A stretch of 15,498 nucleotides of DNA from JAUVYV01 sp964585535 (GTDB taxonomy: Bacteria; Planctomycetota; Phycisphaerae; Sedimentisphaerales; Anaerobacaceae). The position numbers were made by a program, and so were the translations under genes. Shown one piece after another: positions 14,018-15,498 of this stretch (positions are counted from its first letter, which is position 1; every line of letters begins with the position of its first letter). The DNA lies in NCBI GenBank assembly GCA_964585535.1, contig CAZPDW010000040.1, positions 1 through 15,498 of the forward strand. The letters run 5' to 3'. The notes below the pieces were generated by a model. The model made no database searches. It had not been told where the DNA came from and was given only the letters and a program-made list of their open reading frames with translations.

Positions 14018-15289
14018 TCATTCCCGCGAGCCCGAATAATCCGGATTCACCACCGGGTCCTGGCCGTACTGCTCCAGCATCTTCGGCTGGCGTACCGGCT
14101 GGGGCTTGATAATGTAAGTATCGCCCGAAATCGCCCCGCCCGTCTGCAAAATCGCCTTCTCCGCTCGCCTTAAGCTGCTGTTTATCAAATCCATATACGT
14201 GTACTTCGTGTGACTGTACCTGCTGTTCGGGTACTTCTCGATGTCGTCCTTCCACTGCTGCGGCAGCTTCGCATAGCCCAACATCGTCCCCACTACCGCC
14301 CCGGCGTTCGCCGGGTTGCAGTCCGAATCCTGCCCACACCGTGTCGAATACTCGATGGTCTTCAGTATGTCGCCGTCCCCGTACAATAAGCCAATGGCGA
14401 TAAACGCCCCGTTCAGCGACGCTGCGATATTGAAACTATCCGCCGGCCCGCTGCAGTCTATCGCTGCCTTCAGCCACTTGTCGTTGATAAACCTCCAGCA
14501 GTCTTTGTAATTCTTGTCCGGGTGCTTTTCGTAAAAATCGATAACGTCCTTGATGACCGCATAATACTGCGATTGTCGCGGCATCGCCTCAATCCCCTGC
14601 TTAACTATGGTCTCGACATCGTCCTCCACAAACGCCAGCGCTATCATCGTCGTCACGAAGTGCCCGCCATACACACCGTCCCCATAGTTCATCACATGCC
14701 CGACCCTGTCGCTGAGCTGCACCGCCGTCATCGGCATCGCAGGACACATCAGCCCAATCCAGTCGCACTCAATCTGCCAGTCGATATCATTGGCGTGCTT
14801 GTTGAATCTCCTGCCCTCGCCCGCCCACATACCCGACTCAGGCGGCTTTATCCCCGCCTGCAGATTGTCCCTGCCCGCCTTGTTCGCGTGCCAAAGCTGA
14901 TAGCCGCTGTCCTTGAAATGCTCGCCATAGTCCGCCATCGTCGCTGCAAAAATACCCCCCGGCTCGTTGAGTTTGCCGTCCATCGCCTCGACAAACGTTA
15001 TCTGAACGTAGATATCGTCCTGACCGAACCCGTCACTGAAATTCGGATAGTAATTCATCCCGCCCGTGTACATCCTGCCCTTGGCCTTAAACTCCGTAGG
15101 CCCGCCGATACACACACCAGCCGTCTTGCCAAGCCACCCGCCCTTTATCTTGTCCTCCACAACATTCTTTTTTATCTTCACCTCCCGCCCGGCCCCGGGC
15201 GCACCGCCCGCCTTACAACCCGCAAAACCAATCACCAACACCGCCAAAACCACATTCACAATCTTCCTGCTCGCATTTTTTAATGACAT
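14018..15289 (-). CDS. Lipoprotein of the ADP-ribosylglycohydrolase fold
   Basis: A 423-residue exported protein. The N-terminus has a lipoprotein signal (basic 1-9, hydrophobic 11-23, lipobox FAGC with Cys25). The mature part matches the all-helical ADP-ribosylglycohydrolase (DraG/ARH) fold: IKGGWLGKTAGVCIGGP (48-64), GQDDIYVQ (89-96) with the first Asp pair D91/D92, and GQDSDCNPANAGAVVGTMLGY (319-339) with the second set D321/D323. These correspond to the dinuclear Mg/Mn site, so catalysis is plausible. The start is set by AAGGAGGT (15304-15297), 7 nt upstream. Classical members remove ADP-ribose from proteins or split ADP-ribose compounds in the cytoplasm. A surface or periplasmic lipoprotein is unlikely to meet that substrate, so another N- or O-glycoside is possible (inference). 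It converges on the amidase-like gene and belongs to no visible operon here. Confidence 0.88.
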   Translation of the reverse strand: MSLKNASRKIVNVVLAVLVIGFAGCKAGGAPGAGREVKIKKNVVEDKIKGGWLGKTAGVCIGGPTEFKAKGRMYTGGMNYYPNFSDGFGQDDIYVQITFVEAMDGKLNEPGGIFAATMADYGEHFKDSGYQLWHANKAGRDNLQAGIKPPESGMWAGEGRRFNKHANDIDWQIECDWIGLMCPAMPMTAVQLSDRVGHVMNYGDGVYGGHFVTTMIALAFVEDDVETIVKQGIEAMPRQSQYYAVIKDVIDFYEKHPDKNYKDCWRFINDKWLKAAIDCSGPADSFNIAASLNGAFIAIGLLYGDGDILKTIEYSTRCGQDSDCNPANAGAVVGTMLGYAKLPQQWKDDIEKYPNSRYSHTKYTYMDLINSSLRRAEKAILQTGGAISGDTYIIKPQPVRQPKMLEQYGQDPVVNPDYSGSRE

Positions 15290-15296
15290 AACATAA

Positions 15297-15304
15297 ACCT
15301 CCTT
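15297..15304 (-). promoter_or_regulatory. Consensus Shine-Dalgarno of the ADP-ribosylglycohydrolase-like gene
   Basis: AAGGAGGT on the minus strand is a full anti-16S match, 7 nt before the ATG at 15289. An out-of-frame ATG sits between them (15295-15293) and is not used in this frame. Confidence 0.8.
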
Positions 15305-15322
15305 ACAGATCCGTACCTAATC

Positions 15323-15423
15323 TGGGATTTCCCATAAACAATAGTATTTCCTTGCCCAGCTACGCCGCCGAACCTCTTTTCTAATAGCTCTCCGAAAGGA
15401 GTCCTTCAGACTGCCATAGGCAG
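15323..15423. other. Cluster of short hairpins upstream of the ADP-ribosylglycohydrolase-like gene
   Basis: Four inverted repeats lie within about 100 bases. They are TGGG/CCCA (15323-15334), AGCTA/TAGCT (15358-15362 with 15385-15389), CTCC-GAAA-GGAG (15390-15401) and CTGCC-ATA-GGCAG (15411-15423). The GAAA loop is a GNRA tetraloop only when read on the plus strand. On the minus strand the block would be the 5' leader of the lipoprotein gene. I do not recognise a known riboswitch, and the direction of transcription is uncertain. A further hairpin, TTTCGA/TCGAAA, is at 15459-15476. Confidence 0.35.
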
Positions 15424-15498
15424 AATATCAAATCCAGCTAAAAAGCAAAGCACAAGTTTTTCGATGTTACTCGAAAGCTTTTCAGACGGAATAGTCGT

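Noticed and set aside
14522..15283. 253-codon plus-strand open frame
   Set aside because: Fully antisense to the ADP-ribosylglycohydrolase-like lipoprotein, His/Arg/Pro-rich and without motifs.

Overview
The window looks like a chromosomal segment of a glycan-degrading member of the Planctomycetota, probably Phycisphaerae or a Sedimentisphaerales-like lineage. This is an inference from gene content: a Tat-exported sulfatase fused to HEAT repeats, a secreted GH2 enzyme, a lipoprotein GH28-like beta-helix, a URO-D/methyltransferase-like protein, a DUF4954 protein and a secreted ADP-ribosylglycohydrolase-fold lipoprotein. No rRNA, tRNA, CRISPR array, transposase or phage gene was seen.

Region 1 (1-8849, minus strand) is a carbohydrate-utilisation operon. 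In transcription order it encodes a URO-D-like protein (8849-7593), a GH28-like lipoprotein (7570-5855), a GH2 glycosidase (5836-3557), a Tat sulfatase with a HEAT tail (3462-1558) and an MFS sugar:H+ symporter (1551-148). The first codons of another exported protein (46-1) lie at the left edge. Spacings are mostly 6-22 bp, with larger gaps of 94 bp before the sulfatase and 101 bp after the transporter. The likely scheme is that exported enzymes remove sulfate and cleave a sulfated, possibly uronate-rich and methylated glycan, the released sugars enter by the symporter, and the URO-D-like protein does a cytoplasmic step. No SusC/SusD pair is visible.

Region 2 (8850-10344) is a 342-bp intergenic stretch with a near-consensus sigma70-type promoter, then a plus-strand exported parvulin-type peptidyl-prolyl isomerase. 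A strong hairpin terminator with flanking T/A runs closes it and also faces the convergent nagB.

Region 3 (10381-13213, minus strand) is a two-gene unit of a DUF4954 left-handed beta-helix protein and a canonical glucosamine-6-phosphate deaminase (NagB). This suggests a cytoplasmic amino-sugar function.

Region 4 (13214-15498) has a 245-bp divergent intergenic region with inverted repeats, then a plus-strand membrane-anchored amidase_2/PGRP-like protein that has lost its recognisable zinc ligands. Convergent to it, 10 bp away, is a minus-strand lipoprotein with an ADP-ribosylglycohydrolase fold. Its upstream region holds several short hairpins that I cannot assign to a known RNA.

Several gene starts were moved inward from the longest open frame, on the basis of Shine-Dalgarno sequences and signal peptides: GH2, GH28-like, PPIase and DUF4954.
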